Source of the DNA: Pelecanus crispus
Lineage: Eukaryota > Chordata > Aves > Pelecaniformes > Pelecanidae
Direction: 5' to 3'
NCBI RefSeq assembly: GCF_030463565.1
Contig: NC_134646.1
Span: forward strand, 14,598,001 to 14,662,000
Length of the DNA stretch: 64,000 nucleotides
Under the pieces are notes generated by a model that was not told the origin of the DNA, did not search any database, and worked only from the letters and a program-made list of their open reading frames with translations. Positions 53,501 to 62,549 of this stretch are shown in pieces. Positions within the stretch are counted from its first letter, which is position 1. Each line of letters begins with the position of its first letter. Made by a program: the position numbers and the translations under genes.

Positions 53501-56500
53501 CACTATGCCTGCTACTAGGAAGAAAATTAACTCTATCCCAGCCGAAACCAGGACAGGGGCTTACCATGCAGCGAGGACTCTCCCACCATGTTTTTACAGC
53601 TCTCTATGTAGGCATCTAAGCAAGCAGAGGAACCAGGCAGCAGTATGTTCTGCTAGTGCGTCTACTTGTCTTTGACAGCATCCACATCAGGAGCTTCCAG
53701 ACAGTGGAGGCCAGTGGAAGGACACTGCATTAATGCAGTGACATCAAGGAAAAGCAGCATGCCAGCAATTTGGGGGGGAAGTTAGGGTTCCTCTGTGCCC
53801 ATACAGAGGATGAGAATCAGAATCGCTTTCCAGTATTAAAACAAACACCTTACAAAGTTAAAGCAGATCGAAGTTAGTAACTGGATTTTAAAAACACATT
53901 CAATTGTATAATGAACATGGACTTGCTATTGGGTTTGGCGTGTAATACTTGTTACTGAACCATTTACATACTGTATCTAACTGAAAATAGATAAGCAAAG
54001 TTGTTTCAAAGAAAACACAACTTAAGTTCTAATAATATTTTCTTAAATGTTGGCAAACGATCCTCATTTTAGATCCGAGTCTTTTCCTATATTAGAATGC
54101 AGTGAAAAGTGATCTTAAAACATTCAGTCAGAACATCACTATATAGGAAAGCAATAGTATTAAAGCAAGTGGAAAAATGTATAAATTGAATGGATATTGC
54201 ATGGTGTTTGTCCATAATTGGTATACTTTGGTTTTAACATAGTAGTGTTAGTAACACGATCTAGGTTCTTAATAGCAGTGGAAAATTCTGATTTGAATAT
54301 GGCCTTTATCAGATAAATAAAAAGTACTCATTCACTTCAAGCAATGGTTATTGCGTCGTTCTGGTTAGTATTTAAAATATTTTTACTGTTCTGCCTGATG
54401 TAGCAACAATCACCCATTTATACGCATATTTGATTAAATGCCTAGCCGCTAAGTAAAGTATTTCTGGATAAAACTGTGTTCCTCAAGACTCAGTGTGCAA
54501 CATTAGGAAAGCATAAAGGTCATATGTTTACACTTGTTTAAGTACAGGTTGTGATAAGACACTGCACAGCAAACAAAGAGAGGTCTGAAGTGTTCCCTCT
54601 CCCTTTCTCTATGAAAACCAACAGTAACTAGTCTCATTTCGTACCTGAATCTTTATAGGATTTATGACTCAGTTCCTCTACTTTTGAGGACAAGGCAGCC
54701 ACTATTCCACCTTGAAGTAATTGCAAGAAGTAGCAGACTCTTAGTTTAGTAAATTACACATTTAGAAGCCTGTAAAACTATACAGCTTTTGTAAGTCTTG
54801 GATATGAATTTTGATGTAAAATTTGGGATGAGTAAATACTAAGTCTTAAGTCCCATTTGAGGTGGTTGTACATTTTGTTGGGTTTTTTTAAATACCTAAA
54901 TGCAGAACTACGCAGTGAAACTGAGTAAGCAATCAGTGGACTGAAGAAACTCTTCCCTTACCACACTGTGCAATTTGGCCACATCCTGACCACATGTTGG
55001 GGCAAAACCTGGATGTGCAATAACCTCTGTATGCTCTCAGTTCCACTGGAAGGAGACATATGCGTGAAGGCAAGGAGGGAAGATGTAGTCTACCAGTCAA
55101 CTGGCACAACTGGGGAAAATGGTGGTTAAACACAGCCTAACAGGCTGGATAACCTGGATAAGCTGTATTAGCTGAAATGAGAATGGTGTAATTCAAGAGT
55201 CTTTATCAAATCTGTCAATTTGCCACTATTTAATTGATGCTTTGAGCCAGAGTGTGCCAGTTGGGTCTGGACAGGAAACCTGCAAAGAACTCCATCACAA
55301 ATGAGAGAATCTCCTGGGGATCTGTGCTTAGGTGCACAGCAGGAGCAGGGGTCGGCCAACCAAAGCAAAGCATCACACCGTGGGCAGAAGATTATTGGAA
55401 ATAAAATAAATGTGTAATCAGCTGTTTGGGCTAGCATGCACGTTTCTATATTTCAACTGCAAAAAAATTACTTTAATCAGAAATACCTTTTTAACCCTTT
55501 GTACCCCTTTTCCTGATGAAAAGTTCTGTGAAATAATGAAAAATTTAAAATGTTAAACAATTTGATAAACCTTAAGTATAATTCTGTGAATGCAATTAAG
55601 TATGAACAGTTTCTCCCTCCTTCACCCCACCTCAGAGGAATAACTAGAGAAATCCAGGTTTCACAATGTTTGACTCAACATGTCTGTATCAACATAGGTC
55701 CTTGTGACATCGTATTTTAGCATCAGTTTCTCCTAACTTCCATACAAAGCTTAGTTTTAATTTACTTGGATAAAGTATCCCACAAATATAGGTGAAGAGG
55801 GCAGCACCATGTTACAAATCAGTTCAAAGAGATCTGATCCTGTAACCCTTACAAGCAACACGAAGAAGTGCTGTCATGTGAGATGATCTGATTTACCTCA
55901 TTGCTGTGACTTCTAAAAAATTCACTGTTATTCAGCCAAGACACCAGAGTTTCTTTTTATTCAGGAATAGTCTTTCCTCCGAAGAAACTTTATGTAAGTT
56001 CATAATGAGTTTATAATGCACTCTTGCTTTCTGCTTTACTGTTTGTCAAGACTTGCTACCTGCTTATTTTTACTTTCGTATTTTTGTATACCTATGGTAT
56101 TTCTTGTTGATTAATATTTATACGGAAAACAGTAGCTAAAACTCTGTGAGAAAAATCACTATATATATTGTAAGTTGTATACTACTATCCACAACTACAA
56201 ATCTATATGAAGAGTATTTATATGAGAGCAAATACTTTTGGTCAGGTGCATTAACAAGTGGATTGTAACTCAGTTGCACAACAGTAGGAGCATCTGCATC
56301 ATCCTGACAACAGCCTTTCCTATCCCCAGATGCAAACTGTTTGCTTCAGAGAGGTTTTGCTTGGGGCCTAGGGAGGGACCAAAAAGCTCACAGCAAAACC
56401 ATGCAGGATGTGCAACAGGTATTGCTACAGCAGTCTGTCTGATTACTTGCTAATAGCAGCCTGTGTTCGCAAGCACTCTAGAGGATGCTGAAAGAATCAC

Positions 56501-59500
56501 CATGCAAGTTTAGACAGTATCAGGCTTTGCTGAAGATCTGGCGATTACCAGTTATCTCTGTAATTACTTTTATCTCTTTTTTTTATTGGCCACAAAAATA
56601 TCAGCCTATTTAAAATGAAACCCCTGCTTATATTTATAAAGCAACGGAAAAAGTGACTATGAAAACATGAGAGTTAAAATGTATATAATATTATCCACAA
56701 TAGCTGAAGTCTAGTGACTTTGACAGATTCTGAACTTTCATTTTTAAGTGCGCATGAGTGAGGCAGGAGCATCTTCCCTGCCGTGCCAGTTGAAGTTGCC
56801 CGTACTCAAGTCTCACAGCTGCAAGTCAACACTCAGGCTGCACTGAGTAGTTAGAAGCAGTACCAAGCAGACAACTATTTACCACTGTCATTGACAGCAA
56901 ACACATTTCAACTCAAATCTCTCAAGCTAGCTAGCCTGTTAGTATAAGGCATTTAAAGGTTGCTGGCTTAAGCTGTTGATTTTTATTTGCACAGAAATTG
57001 GGACAGAGCCAATACCCAATTTACACTCAAGGGCTGAAAGGCTCTGAGACTGCAGACAAACTGAACAATATTTTACAGAGCTATTATATACTTTTCATAT
57101 TATTAAAGTACTTAAGACCCCTAGTCTTGACCTAGGATGCCCTGTCCTCGTTGTACAACAAAGAAAAAAGATTATTTGCTATCCCAACGTCACAACAATC
57201 CAAGAAGCAATAACTGGATAGAAACCGGAGGGAATACTGCAGACTACTGCTGCTTAGTGCGATATGCTGTAGTCAAAGATCAGGAGCGGCTTACATGCTT
57301 TAATGGGCAAAGAAGAGACGGAAACTGAAGTGGAGATTTAACAAAAGTGTGGAAGAAAATAAGCCAGAGAAGAGCATTTGACAAACGAGTGAAAAAGAAG
57401 GGAGCTGACAAGCTGAGACAGTACTTGACTTCTCAGTAACAGGTGGGATAAGTGAAAAGGGCATTAGAAAACAGAACACTCAATGCAGTTTGAGATGCAA
57501 GAAAGGTGGGAACTCCTGTAGTGCTCTAGGCACATCAGTGGCGAGGCAAGTTCCCAGCACGGAAGGGAGGAAGAGAGGCTTGACAATATCTAAGCAGAGG
57601 TATCTGCCTGTTATCAGAAAAAAAGACTAATTTCAAACCACCTTCTTCAATAGGTACTCTGTGACAACAACACAGCATTAGTTGGTTTGCTCCCAATCGT
57701 TTCTCTCTCTGTGGAAAAGAGACAACATATGGCTGTTCTTGGGTTTTTTCGGATGGGGAGAAGGCTTCCGTCTTTTAACACCACTCAGGAGCAAAGACTA
57801 TCTGTCCAGCAAAATAAACTTAATACAAAGTCATTCTCCACACGCCGTTACCTCCTCCTTTAGTTACTAGTATCAACTCTTTAATTTACACATTTGTGAG
57901 ATTTACCAAGCTTAAGAAATAGTATGTCTCTGAACGCTACATATTTACATTTGTAAGGGTTAGAAGTTTGTTAAGAAATCAGGTGCTAATAATAATAATT
58001 AGGAAAATGATACTATCTGAGAGGACTTAGTTACTCTGTTTATTGTGAAGGAGGAGACAACTGTGGAAAGAGAAAAGTTAAAACACCACATATACATATA
58101 TACCACAACACATATTACCCCTCCCCCCCAAAAAAAAACAACAAAAAAACCCCAAAGAAAAACACCCCAGCACAGAACGCCAGCAGAGAAAGGCCAAGAA
58201 GAAAGCGGGATGAAAATGGAACTTCAGTAACGAGGAGTCACAAAATACAAGTCACAAGATAACATGGCGATAGGGGTGGTAATGGCCGATGGGACAAACG
58301 CTTTCATTCTATCATCTCTTGGACCTTAGTTTCTAAAGACACACCCTGCTTTTACATCTATTTCTCCTTCCCCACTCTTATCAGGATTGCCACTGAGAAA
58401 AGTGTCAAGTGTTGCAAGATAAACAACCGTATAGTCGACAAAAAATGGTAAAAGCCAAGAGCATTGGCACTGTCTCGACTCTATTCAATACTCCCTTGTG
58501 GGGCCAAGATCTCTACTGCCACTTCTATTTGTTACAGAAGCAATTAATATAAATAAATTAACAGCTAGTCAGAGTTCTGTGTTTGTCCCAGAAACTACTA
58601 ATTGGCTTATTCTAATTCTTCTGCACCTGCAAACCCCGACCTTTTGTAAAGGTTCCTATATAGGAAGCACTTAAAGATCCACTCTCTCCCTCACCCCAAA
58701 CAAATGGTCACATAGCAAGCCACGTCTACAGGCCTCAGAGGTACTAATTGGAGATCTTCTAATTTACTTTCAGAAAATAGCATCGGTTTTATCTTTCCTG
58801 TGTAGGCTCAGAGAACCTTAGGCATGGCTTTCCGTACCTCTGTCCAACATGTGCCACCTACGTAACCTAGTAAAAAGATATTATGTAATTTTTAAGTTCA
58901 TAAATAAATATACGAAAGCTCGGGTACTTTTGCTCTGGATTGAACACTGCGTTCTGGTGCTGGAAACACGCACACGGAAGAGCGTACGTGAGGCACAAAT
59001 ACAAGCACAGAATGGATACCGCTACTTTGTCCTCCCCGAGCCGTATGAAAACCAAAACCGCTTAAAAAGCGGCACCCACGGCAAGCACTCCTCCCATCCT
59101 ACTGCAGGATGCTTGTTAGTAACTTTTCCTCAAGTTGTTGCTGAAATTTGGTTTTTGAGGGTTTTTTAATCGCACAGGCTTGACCCAAGGACCCGGTCCT
59201 GTGAGCTGCTAGGCGCGGTCGCGACTGGGTGCGTGAGCCGTGCCCCTGCGGGACAGGCGAGCCCGGCACCCCCGACCGCAGGCAGGGCCAAGCTTCCCGG
59301 TCCCGGTCGCGGTCGCGCCCGCGCCCTCCTGCCCGCACCGCGCCCGTCCCAGCGCAAGGGCCCGAGCCGCGGCCGAGCCGCGCAGCGCGGACACCGGCTC
59401 TGCGCCCCGCACCGGCTCTGCGCCCCGCGCCGGCAGCGGCCCCCTCCTTCCGCGGGGGGCCGGAGCCCCGGGAGGGGACGGGGCGCCCCGCCCGCCCCGC

Positions 59501-59773
59501 TGCCGGTTAGAGGCGGCGGCCGTCGGAAGGGAGCCCCGCGCCGCGCCGCTCCCCGGGCCCGGCGACAGGCAGGCGGCGGGAGGCGGCAGGTGCCGCCGGG
59601 CCGCCGCCCTTCGCGCCCCGGCTGGACGGGACGGGGCGGCCCTCGCCCGGCCTCGCCGCCCGCGGCCGGTGCCCGCTCTCACCTCGGCTCCCCTGCCACG
59701 CCGCGTACCACAGCAGCGGGAAGGCGGCGGCGAGGCACAGCGCCGTCAGGAGCGGGCCGGGCCGGAGCCGCAT
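20556..59773 (-). CDS. MGAT4D: MGAT4-family N-acetylglucosaminyltransferase-like protein, complete
   Basis: GnT-IV enzymes (MGAT4A/B) add a beta-1,4 GlcNAc to the alpha-1,3 arm mannose of N-glycans in the Golgi; mammalian MGAT4D is reported to bind and inhibit MGAT1 in spermatids. Fifteen coding exons join to 1602 nt, 533 aa plus stop, against about 535-548 aa for GnT-IVa/b. Order: short cytosolic start MRLR; signal anchor about residues 8-28; coiled-coil stem 31-84 with sequons at N78 and N82; catalytic domain from about 100 ([11 protein letters not shown] at 132-142, [19 protein letters not shown], metal-binding-type LEDD at 254-257, [27 protein letters not shown]); C-terminal lectin-like domain about 390-533 with [20 protein letters not shown] and [10 protein letters not shown]. 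No stop or frameshift. The MGAT4D symbol rests on the neighbour CLGN; a GnT-IV-type activity is possible but unproven. Confidence 0.88.
20583..21101 (-). other. MGAT4D intron 14
   Basis: 519 nt. Right after its donor it has an in-frame stop (21075-21077) and an AATAAA (21085-21090). Otherwise AT-rich with nothing recognised. Confidence 0.8.
21102..21214 (-). CDS. MGAT4D: MGAT4D exon 14
   Basis: 113 nt coding [20 protein letters not shown] and [17 protein letters not shown], matching FENGVAEG...P..AFRLS...S.VWAILNE. Acceptor TTTATTTAG|GGGC, donor GTGAG|GTAAGCATG. Reading through the donor gives eight further residues and a stop at 21075, see the findings. Confidence 0.93.
21215..22477 (-). 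other. MGAT4D intron 13
   Basis: 1.26 kb. Contains a purine-rich, G-run-rich patch near 22030-22080 on the + strand. No repeat family recognised. Intron 12 next to it is only 120 nt (22557-22676). Confidence 0.8.
22478..22556 (-). CDS. MGAT4D: MGAT4D exon 13
   Basis: 79 nt coding [20 protein letters not shown] and DGYLKI. The loop is variable in the family; DGYLQIG/DGYFRIG is the conserved end. Acceptor TTTTACAG|GAAATG, donor AAAATAG|GTAAATTG. Confidence 0.92.
22677..22755 (-). CDS. MGAT4D: MGAT4D exon 12
   Basis: 79 nt coding [20 protein letters not shown] and EVLPAD in the lectin-like C-terminal domain; the sequon at N452 aligns with NTT in MGAT4A. Acceptor CATCAG|GTAC, donor GCTGAT|GTAAGTC. 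Confidence 0.94.
22756..24844 (-). other. MGAT4D intron 11
   Basis: 2.1 kb of AT-rich intron; no coding or repeat recognised. Confidence 0.8.
24845..25038 (-). CDS. MGAT4D: MGAT4D exon 11
   Basis: 194 nt spanning the linker to the C-terminal domain: [20 protein letters not shown], then [20 protein letters not shown] and [10 protein letters not shown]. Matches NPPAEVSTSLKVYQ..TLEK.Y.GEDFFWA..P.AGDYI. Acceptor ATCCAACAG|GATAAAG, donor GAAAA|GTAAGTAT. Confidence 0.94.
25039..25915 (-). other. MGAT4D intron 10
   Basis: 877 nt; no feature recognised. The small open frames on the + strand here have no family resemblance. Confidence 0.8.
25916..26023 (-). CDS. MGAT4D: MGAT4D exon 10
   Basis: 108 nt coding [20 protein letters not shown] and [16 protein letters not shown], equivalent to [32 protein letters not shown]. 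The pair after RIR is Ala-Gln here, not a Phe/Arg-type pair. Acceptor TTTCCAG|GTACAC, donor TTGAAA|GTAAGG. Confidence 0.94.
26024..29847 (-). other. MGAT4D intron 9
   Basis: 3.8 kb carrying one CR1 copy at 27511-27980. The rest, including a moderately GC-rich part at 28.0-28.4 kb, shows no recognisable feature. Confidence 0.8.
27511..27980 (-). mobile_element. CR1 LINE 3' fragment, minus orientation
   Basis: Reverse-complement CR1: CACAGAATGGTTTGGGTTTG at the 3' end, GCCTTCAACGCTTCCAGTGA, CTTCTCTTCTCCAGGCTGAA, CCTCTGGACCTGCTCTAACA, and CTGGGGATCTCAGAACTGGA near the 5' truncation. About 470 bp. It lies in the same orientation as MGAT4D, in intron 9. Confidence 0.93.
29848..29978 (-). CDS. MGAT4D: MGAT4D exon 9
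   Basis: 131 nt coding [40 protein letters not shown] and KDA; the [21 protein letters not shown] block is one of the best conserved in GnT-IV. Acceptor CTTTCAG|GAAAA, donor GATGCA|GTAAGTAT. Confidence 0.95.
29979..30904 (-). other. MGAT4D intron 8
   Basis: 926 nt, AT-rich, nothing recognised. Confidence 0.8.
30905..31016 (-). CDS. MGAT4D: MGAT4D exon 8 (LEDD motif)
   Basis: 112 nt coding [20 protein letters not shown] and [18 protein letters not shown]. The acidic LEDD triplet that serves as the nucleotide-sugar/metal motif in the family is intact. Cys285 replaces the usual Ser in LEFSQLGFIG. Acceptor CCCCCCAG|CTGG, donor ATTG|GTGAGTAT. Confidence 0.95.
31017..36080 (-). other. MGAT4D intron 7
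   Basis: 5.1 kb. Holds an AT dinucleotide-rich patch near 33685-33730 (alternating TATA/CATA), T/A homopolymers at 33436-33450 and 34205-34221, and no recognised interspersed repeat or coding segment. Confidence 0.8.
36081..36156 (-). CDS. MGAT4D: MGAT4D exon 7
   Basis: 76 nt coding [20 protein letters not shown] and TFYLQ. Ser238 stands where the other MGAT4 proteins have Cys in NLDYCFLMMYAQ. Acceptor TTATGTTTAG|GTGG, donor TTACAG|GTACGTTC. Phase 0. Confidence 0.93.
36157..37469 (-). other. MGAT4D intron 6
   Basis: 1.3 kb, AT-rich, with a short ATACATGCATACATACAC patch near 36801. Nothing else recognised. Confidence 0.8.
37470..37583 (-). CDS. MGAT4D: MGAT4D exon 6
   Basis: 114 nt coding [20 protein letters not shown] and [18 protein letters not shown], matching the SGLVEVISPP.SYYPDL.NLK.TFGD motif. 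Acceptor CTTCACAG|CTTCC, donor AGTAAG|GTAAGATAG. Confidence 0.94.
37584..39673 (-). other. MGAT4D intron 5
   Basis: 2.1 kb; a moderately GC-rich part at about 38.4-38.65 kb; the 112-codon open frame at 39067-39405 has no recognisable domain. No repeat recognised. Confidence 0.8.
39674..39720 (-). CDS. MGAT4D: MGAT4D exon 5 (47 nt)
   Basis: Very small exon coding [15 protein letters not shown], the counterpart of the TDIDYVHGVVANLEK stretch in MGAT4A. Acceptor TTCTTTAG|GTGAATG, donor ACCAG|GTAAGTCC. Its inclusion is required to keep frame between exons 4 and 6. Confidence 0.88.
39721..41874 (-). other. MGAT4D intron 4
   Basis: 2.15 kb of AT-rich intron; nothing recognised. Confidence 0.8.
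41875..42008 (-). CDS. MGAT4D: MGAT4D exon 4
   Basis: 134 nt coding [40 protein letters not shown] and IFVAE; this is the SIVMGIPTVKRE...LIETLHSLI...VIVVFIGE region of the family. Acceptor TTTGCAG|TC, donor GCAGAG|GTAAGTTT. Phase 0 at the end. Confidence 0.94.
42009..43870 (-). other. MGAT4D intron 3
   Basis: 1.86 kb, AT-rich; a T run at 43036-43048; nothing else recognised. Confidence 0.8.
43871..44005 (-). CDS. MGAT4D: MGAT4D exon 3
   Basis: 135 nt; contains [20 protein letters not shown] and FGQQRTG, equivalent to the IYYHLPHL...RTG segment that opens the catalytic domain of MGAT4A. Acceptor CTTTAAG|AGGAT (the nearby AG two bases further on would break frame); donor GGAG|GTAGGAAA. Confidence 0.9.
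45361..46151 (+). mobile_element. CR1 LINE, 3' part with end of reverse-transcriptase ORF
   Basis: About 790 bp. Reads AAGTTCCTGCACGTGGGGCG, CACAAATACAGGCTGGGCAG, then the end of the CR1 pol ORF (peptide [40 protein letters not shown]), then the usual 3' UTR and an ACTCTATGATTCCATG tail. Frameshifts (for example one extra A at about 45736) split the ORF, and a short deletion removes part of the text before GGGTGGTGAGGCACTGGA. 5' truncated and dead. It opposes MGAT4D in orientation. Confidence 0.95.
45467..45499. mobile_element. 33-bp collapsed LTR relic inside the CR1
   Basis: Interrupts the CR1 text between CTTGGGGG and TGTTAGTTGATGAG. It starts TGTCATGCTTTAGC, has CCCAGC in the middle and ends AAACCCAGGACA, that is, both ends of the LTR type seen intact at 52995-53555 with the inside missing. 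GGGT flanks both sides, consistent with a target-site duplication. Confidence 0.7.
46343..46358. repeat. (AT)n microsatellite
   Basis: A pure TATATATATATATA run in MGAT4D intron 2. Confidence 0.9.
48187..48348 (-). CDS. MGAT4D: MGAT4D exon 2 (stem coiled coil)
   Basis: 162 nt coding a heptad-rich stem: [20 protein letters not shown] followed by [20 protein letters not shown], resembling the YQREFLAL...SELN...IKR stem of GnT-IVa/b. Ends with two overlapping-range sequons, NLT and NHT. Acceptor TATTGCAG|GA; donor ACAG|GTTTGTATG is weak at +3 to +6. Confidence 0.9.
49918..49936. repeat. (AAAT)n microsatellite
   Basis: About four to five AAAT units in MGAT4D intron 1. Confidence 0.85.
52990..52994. 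repeat. Target-site duplication, left copy
   Basis: GGGGC; the right copy is at 53556-53560, on the other side of the solo LTR. Confidence 0.85.
52995..53555 (-). mobile_element. Solo LTR of an avian endogenous retrovirus
   Basis: 561 bp with inverted terminal TGTC...GACA. In minus orientation it begins TGTCCTGGTTTCGGCTGGGA, a start I know from common avian ERV LTRs; it ends CCTAAACCACGACA. It is bounded by an exact 5-bp duplication GGGGC (52990-52994 and 53556-53560), which suits an ERVL-like element, although class assignment is inference. No internal viral genes adjoin it, so it is a solo LTR. It contains a simple-sequence-rich stretch of TAA/AAT units at about 53140-53190. It lies in MGAT4D intron 1 in the gene's own orientation. 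Confidence 0.88.
53556..53560. repeat. Target-site duplication, right copy
   Basis: GGGGC, exact match to 52990-52994. Confidence 0.85.
59392..59427 (+). repeat. Two tandem copies of an 18-bp GC-rich unit
   Basis: CACCGGCTCTGCGCCCCG occurs twice head to tail (59392-59409, 59410-59427), followed by a partial third unit. It is in intron 1, inside the CpG island. Confidence 0.95.
59683..59773 (-). CDS. MGAT4D: MGAT4D exon 1 (signal anchor)
   Basis: Codes [30 protein letters not shown]: a type II membrane anchor like that of MGAT4A/B, which also begin MRLRNGT. ATG at 59773, in the CpG island. Donor CCGAG|GTGAGAGC. Phase 1 at the end. The start is firm because the MRLR beginning is conserved in the family. 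Confidence 0.9.
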
Positions 59774-60042
59774 CTCCCGGCGGGGCGCGGACCCGCTCGC
59801 CCCCCCGCGCCGCCTGCTCGCCCAGCCGCGGCTCTGCCGCCCGGGCGCCGCCTCCGCCCGGGCAACTGCCGGCCGGGCGTGTCCGCTCCGCTCCGCGCCG
59901 ACCTGCCCGCCCGCCCCCTGCGCCGCGCCGCGCCGAGCCGAGCCGGGCCGGGCCGGCCCCCCGCGCCCCCCGCCCGGCCAGGCAGGGCCGCTGTGCCCGC
60001 CCGGGGAGCGGGCGCCCGTCGGGAGCGGCGCCGGCACCTGCG

Positions 60043-60060
60043 CCCCCCCCCCCCCCCCCC
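60043..60060 (+). repeat. C18 homopolymer (G18 on the gene strand)
   Basis: Eighteen consecutive C on the + strand, about 270 bp upstream of the MGAT4D start codon, within the CpG island. Length may be affected by sequencing error. Confidence 0.85.
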
Positions 60061-60300
60061 GCCACCGCCGGGCCTTCCCACGGGAGCCGCCGCTCTCGTG
60101 AGCGAGCGCCCACGCCAATTCCCGCTTGCGGAGCCGAAAGCGCGGGCGCAGCCCTCCCCTGACGCTCGCCCGCCCGCCCGATGCCGGCACCCACGCTGAA
60201 AAACCCCTTGGCCGCGGCAAGCGGGGGCTGCGTCCCCACAGCGAAACCCGGCCGGGCTGAGCGCGTGGGCAGGCGCCGTTCCGCAGGTGCTTTTAGCCCG

Positions 60301-62549
60301 GGTCACAATTAGGCAGGGACTGTTCAGCCCGAGCCACAACGTCGTGATGGTTACGAGCGTTTTCTTCATTTAAAGCCAATGCTGCATTTGCTTGCGGAGT
60401 GCTTAAAATATTGCATGAGGAAGCCAATTACGACGTGCACTTAGCACAGTCAGATAAATAAACAAAGCTTTCCGGTTAATCTTTAAAGCAGGGAAAGCAG
60501 CTGCAGAACGTAACCTGATGGAATTCCGAGGTAGGCTGCTCCTTCTGCCATCGTGCCCTGCTTCACGCTGTGGCAGGCACACCTCTTTTCCTTCTTAGGT
60601 CCTCAGCAAGCCTTAAGCAAATGAAAAATTAGTCACTAATTCTAAAGAAACGCATCTTCTATAACATAGTTTATAAAAGGAAATGGAAGACTTTTTTACA
60701 GAGCTTCCCAGAATCCAGTACAGGCACACAGTTTTAACAGAACCACCTATGTTTTTTAAGAAAAAAAGGCCCTCCTTTTCACACCTGATCAGCAGGTAGT
60801 CTGTGGCTTTCACTTTGACATGTTTACTACCTGCTCACAAATCTACACCATCCCTCCATTCCGCACCTGCGATAAAGAAAACACCGTTTCCCATTCTGCG
60901 TTGCAAAGCACAGCTTCAGAAATCATACAGGACTTGGTCAGCTGATAAAAGCCGTAAGCTGACTGCTATCCAAACTTTATTACTAGCATATATAATTTAC
61001 CGCCTTATTTACCCAAAGGATAACTTGGTTTATAAAAATATGCTTGCATTATTAATACAATATCTCCTCCCTCCTTTTCTCTATTTGTTTACTTAACAAC
61101 CGCATCTCATACCAAAACCATAATCATTTGGAATAGTGTTGTGTAAAGCAAACCAAAAACCTACAACACTGGTGTCCAGACACAAGCGTGCTGGAGTCCT
61201 AATGTGAATGCTGCCTTCATGTGCCACTCTTTATACTACCAACAGTGTAACTATGTCCTAGTAACTAGTCCTGCGTAACTAGACTCCTCAAATTGTACAT
61301 TGCTGCTCTTGCAAGGCTAGCGTAACCTTCCTGTGTTTGAACGATGGTATGGATGGGTTTACTTCTCTGTTTTCTAATTACTTTGAATTATAAATGTTAT
61401 GATTCATCAATAATGCAGGAGACTGCTAGTAGCCTGCATCAGTATACAAATGGATCTAAAAATCTGAGTATGGCTCCATGAATCACTGTGAAACCTCAGC
61501 CTGGCTATTCCTGATTTGTACTCATTCACTCTAAACTTTCCTCTTCCTTCTGCTTCTGACTGTATCTTTGGTATTTTTACTGATGAATCTTCTTTAAGCT
61601 ACACTTTGAATATGTATTTATAATTGTTCATATTAACCAATGTGATTACGACTCAATCCTCTTACGCTGTTGCCTACTCATCACCATTTCTCTCTCCAAG
61701 TTAACAAACTAAAAGCTCAAGGCGCTACTTTTAATGGTGGATCAATGTAGATTTTGGCACATTTGCAGTAAAATAGAGATTTAGAACTAAGAGGAGCAAA
61801 TAAGCATTAAATATCTAATGTAATGACTAAAATTCCTTTTAATTCACCATACAATTTTATGTGTTACAAAGCCACAGTGAACATGTAAATGATGTGGTCA
61901 AGCAGGAGGGCTACTGAAGATAAGAATAACAGAAATCTAACACACGCTTAATTTTAGCTTTTTTTCAGAGCCAGTAAGAAAAAAAACCCAACCATCACAT
62001 GCTTCCAGAAACTAATAACAAACCTACACATTGTACAGGGAATGTCTGTGGAGACTGCCACTGAATGCATTAGATGTTCTTTAGTAAGGCTGACTCTAAA
62101 GCAGACGTAGGTACTCAGCCATGCTGAGTTGTGCTGATCATTTACTTAATGCTGACTTCCGAGACTAGCGCATTAACTTACGATGAGGTAGTGCATTAAC
62201 TGTTCCTCAAAAAAAAAAAAAAAACCAAACCCAAAACCAAAACCTAATCACTGAAAATGTCATGAACTTCCACTGCCTCGGGACCTACTGGCAAACAGGC
62301 CCTCTTACTTGCTTCATGCTTTCCTAATATCTCCCTCCCAGTGCTGTCTTCATACGTTATTTCATATACTCAAGAACTATGTACAACTGGAATAAGATGC
62401 ACAGGGTTTTTGGGGGGGTTAAACATTTCGGACCAGTTCTACCTCCCAGCAGCAGGCTTTCTGCATTGTTGGCAAACTGACCACCTTTAAAAATACCGTA
62501 TAGAACATGTTGCTGAGTAATCTCTAATACTTACACTAACCAAGTCATT
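60301..62549. other. Upstream flank of MGAT4D
   Basis: AT-rich unique sequence. I looked for the next syntenic gene (ELMOD2 in mammals) and saw no exon of it. An A run lies at 62209-62223. Confidence 0.7.

Larger units (their letters stand above)
48349..59682 (-). other. MGAT4D intron 1
   Basis: 11.3 kb, the largest intron. Holds a solo LTR (52995-53555), small A/T-rich microsatellites (ATT)n near 49650 and (AAAT)n near 49918-49936, and at its start the CpG island with an 18-bp tandem repeat. No coding segment recognised. Confidence 0.8.
59190..60300. promoter_or_regulatory. MGAT4D: CpG island, MGAT4D promoter and exon 1
   Basis: About 1.1 kb of CpG-dense DNA around the first coding exon (ATG at 59773). 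GC boxes are frequent, and a single inverted CCAAT box (ATTGG in gene sense) is at 60115-60119. No clear TATA box near the gene start. The start site is likely between the ATG and about 60.1 kb. Whether it also drives a + strand transcript cannot be seen. The long open frames here on both strands are GC artefacts. Confidence 0.85.

Noticed and set aside
52644..53518. Open frames across and beside the solo LTR
   Set aside because: They run through LTR and unique intron sequence on both strands without a recognisable domain; there are no viral genes next to the LTR.
59209..60369. Open frames of up to 319 codons on both strands around 59.2-60.3 kb
   Set aside because: Pro/Arg/Ala/Gly-rich in all frames, as expected of a CpG island. 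Only the short MRLR frame at 59683-59773 continues into MGAT4D.
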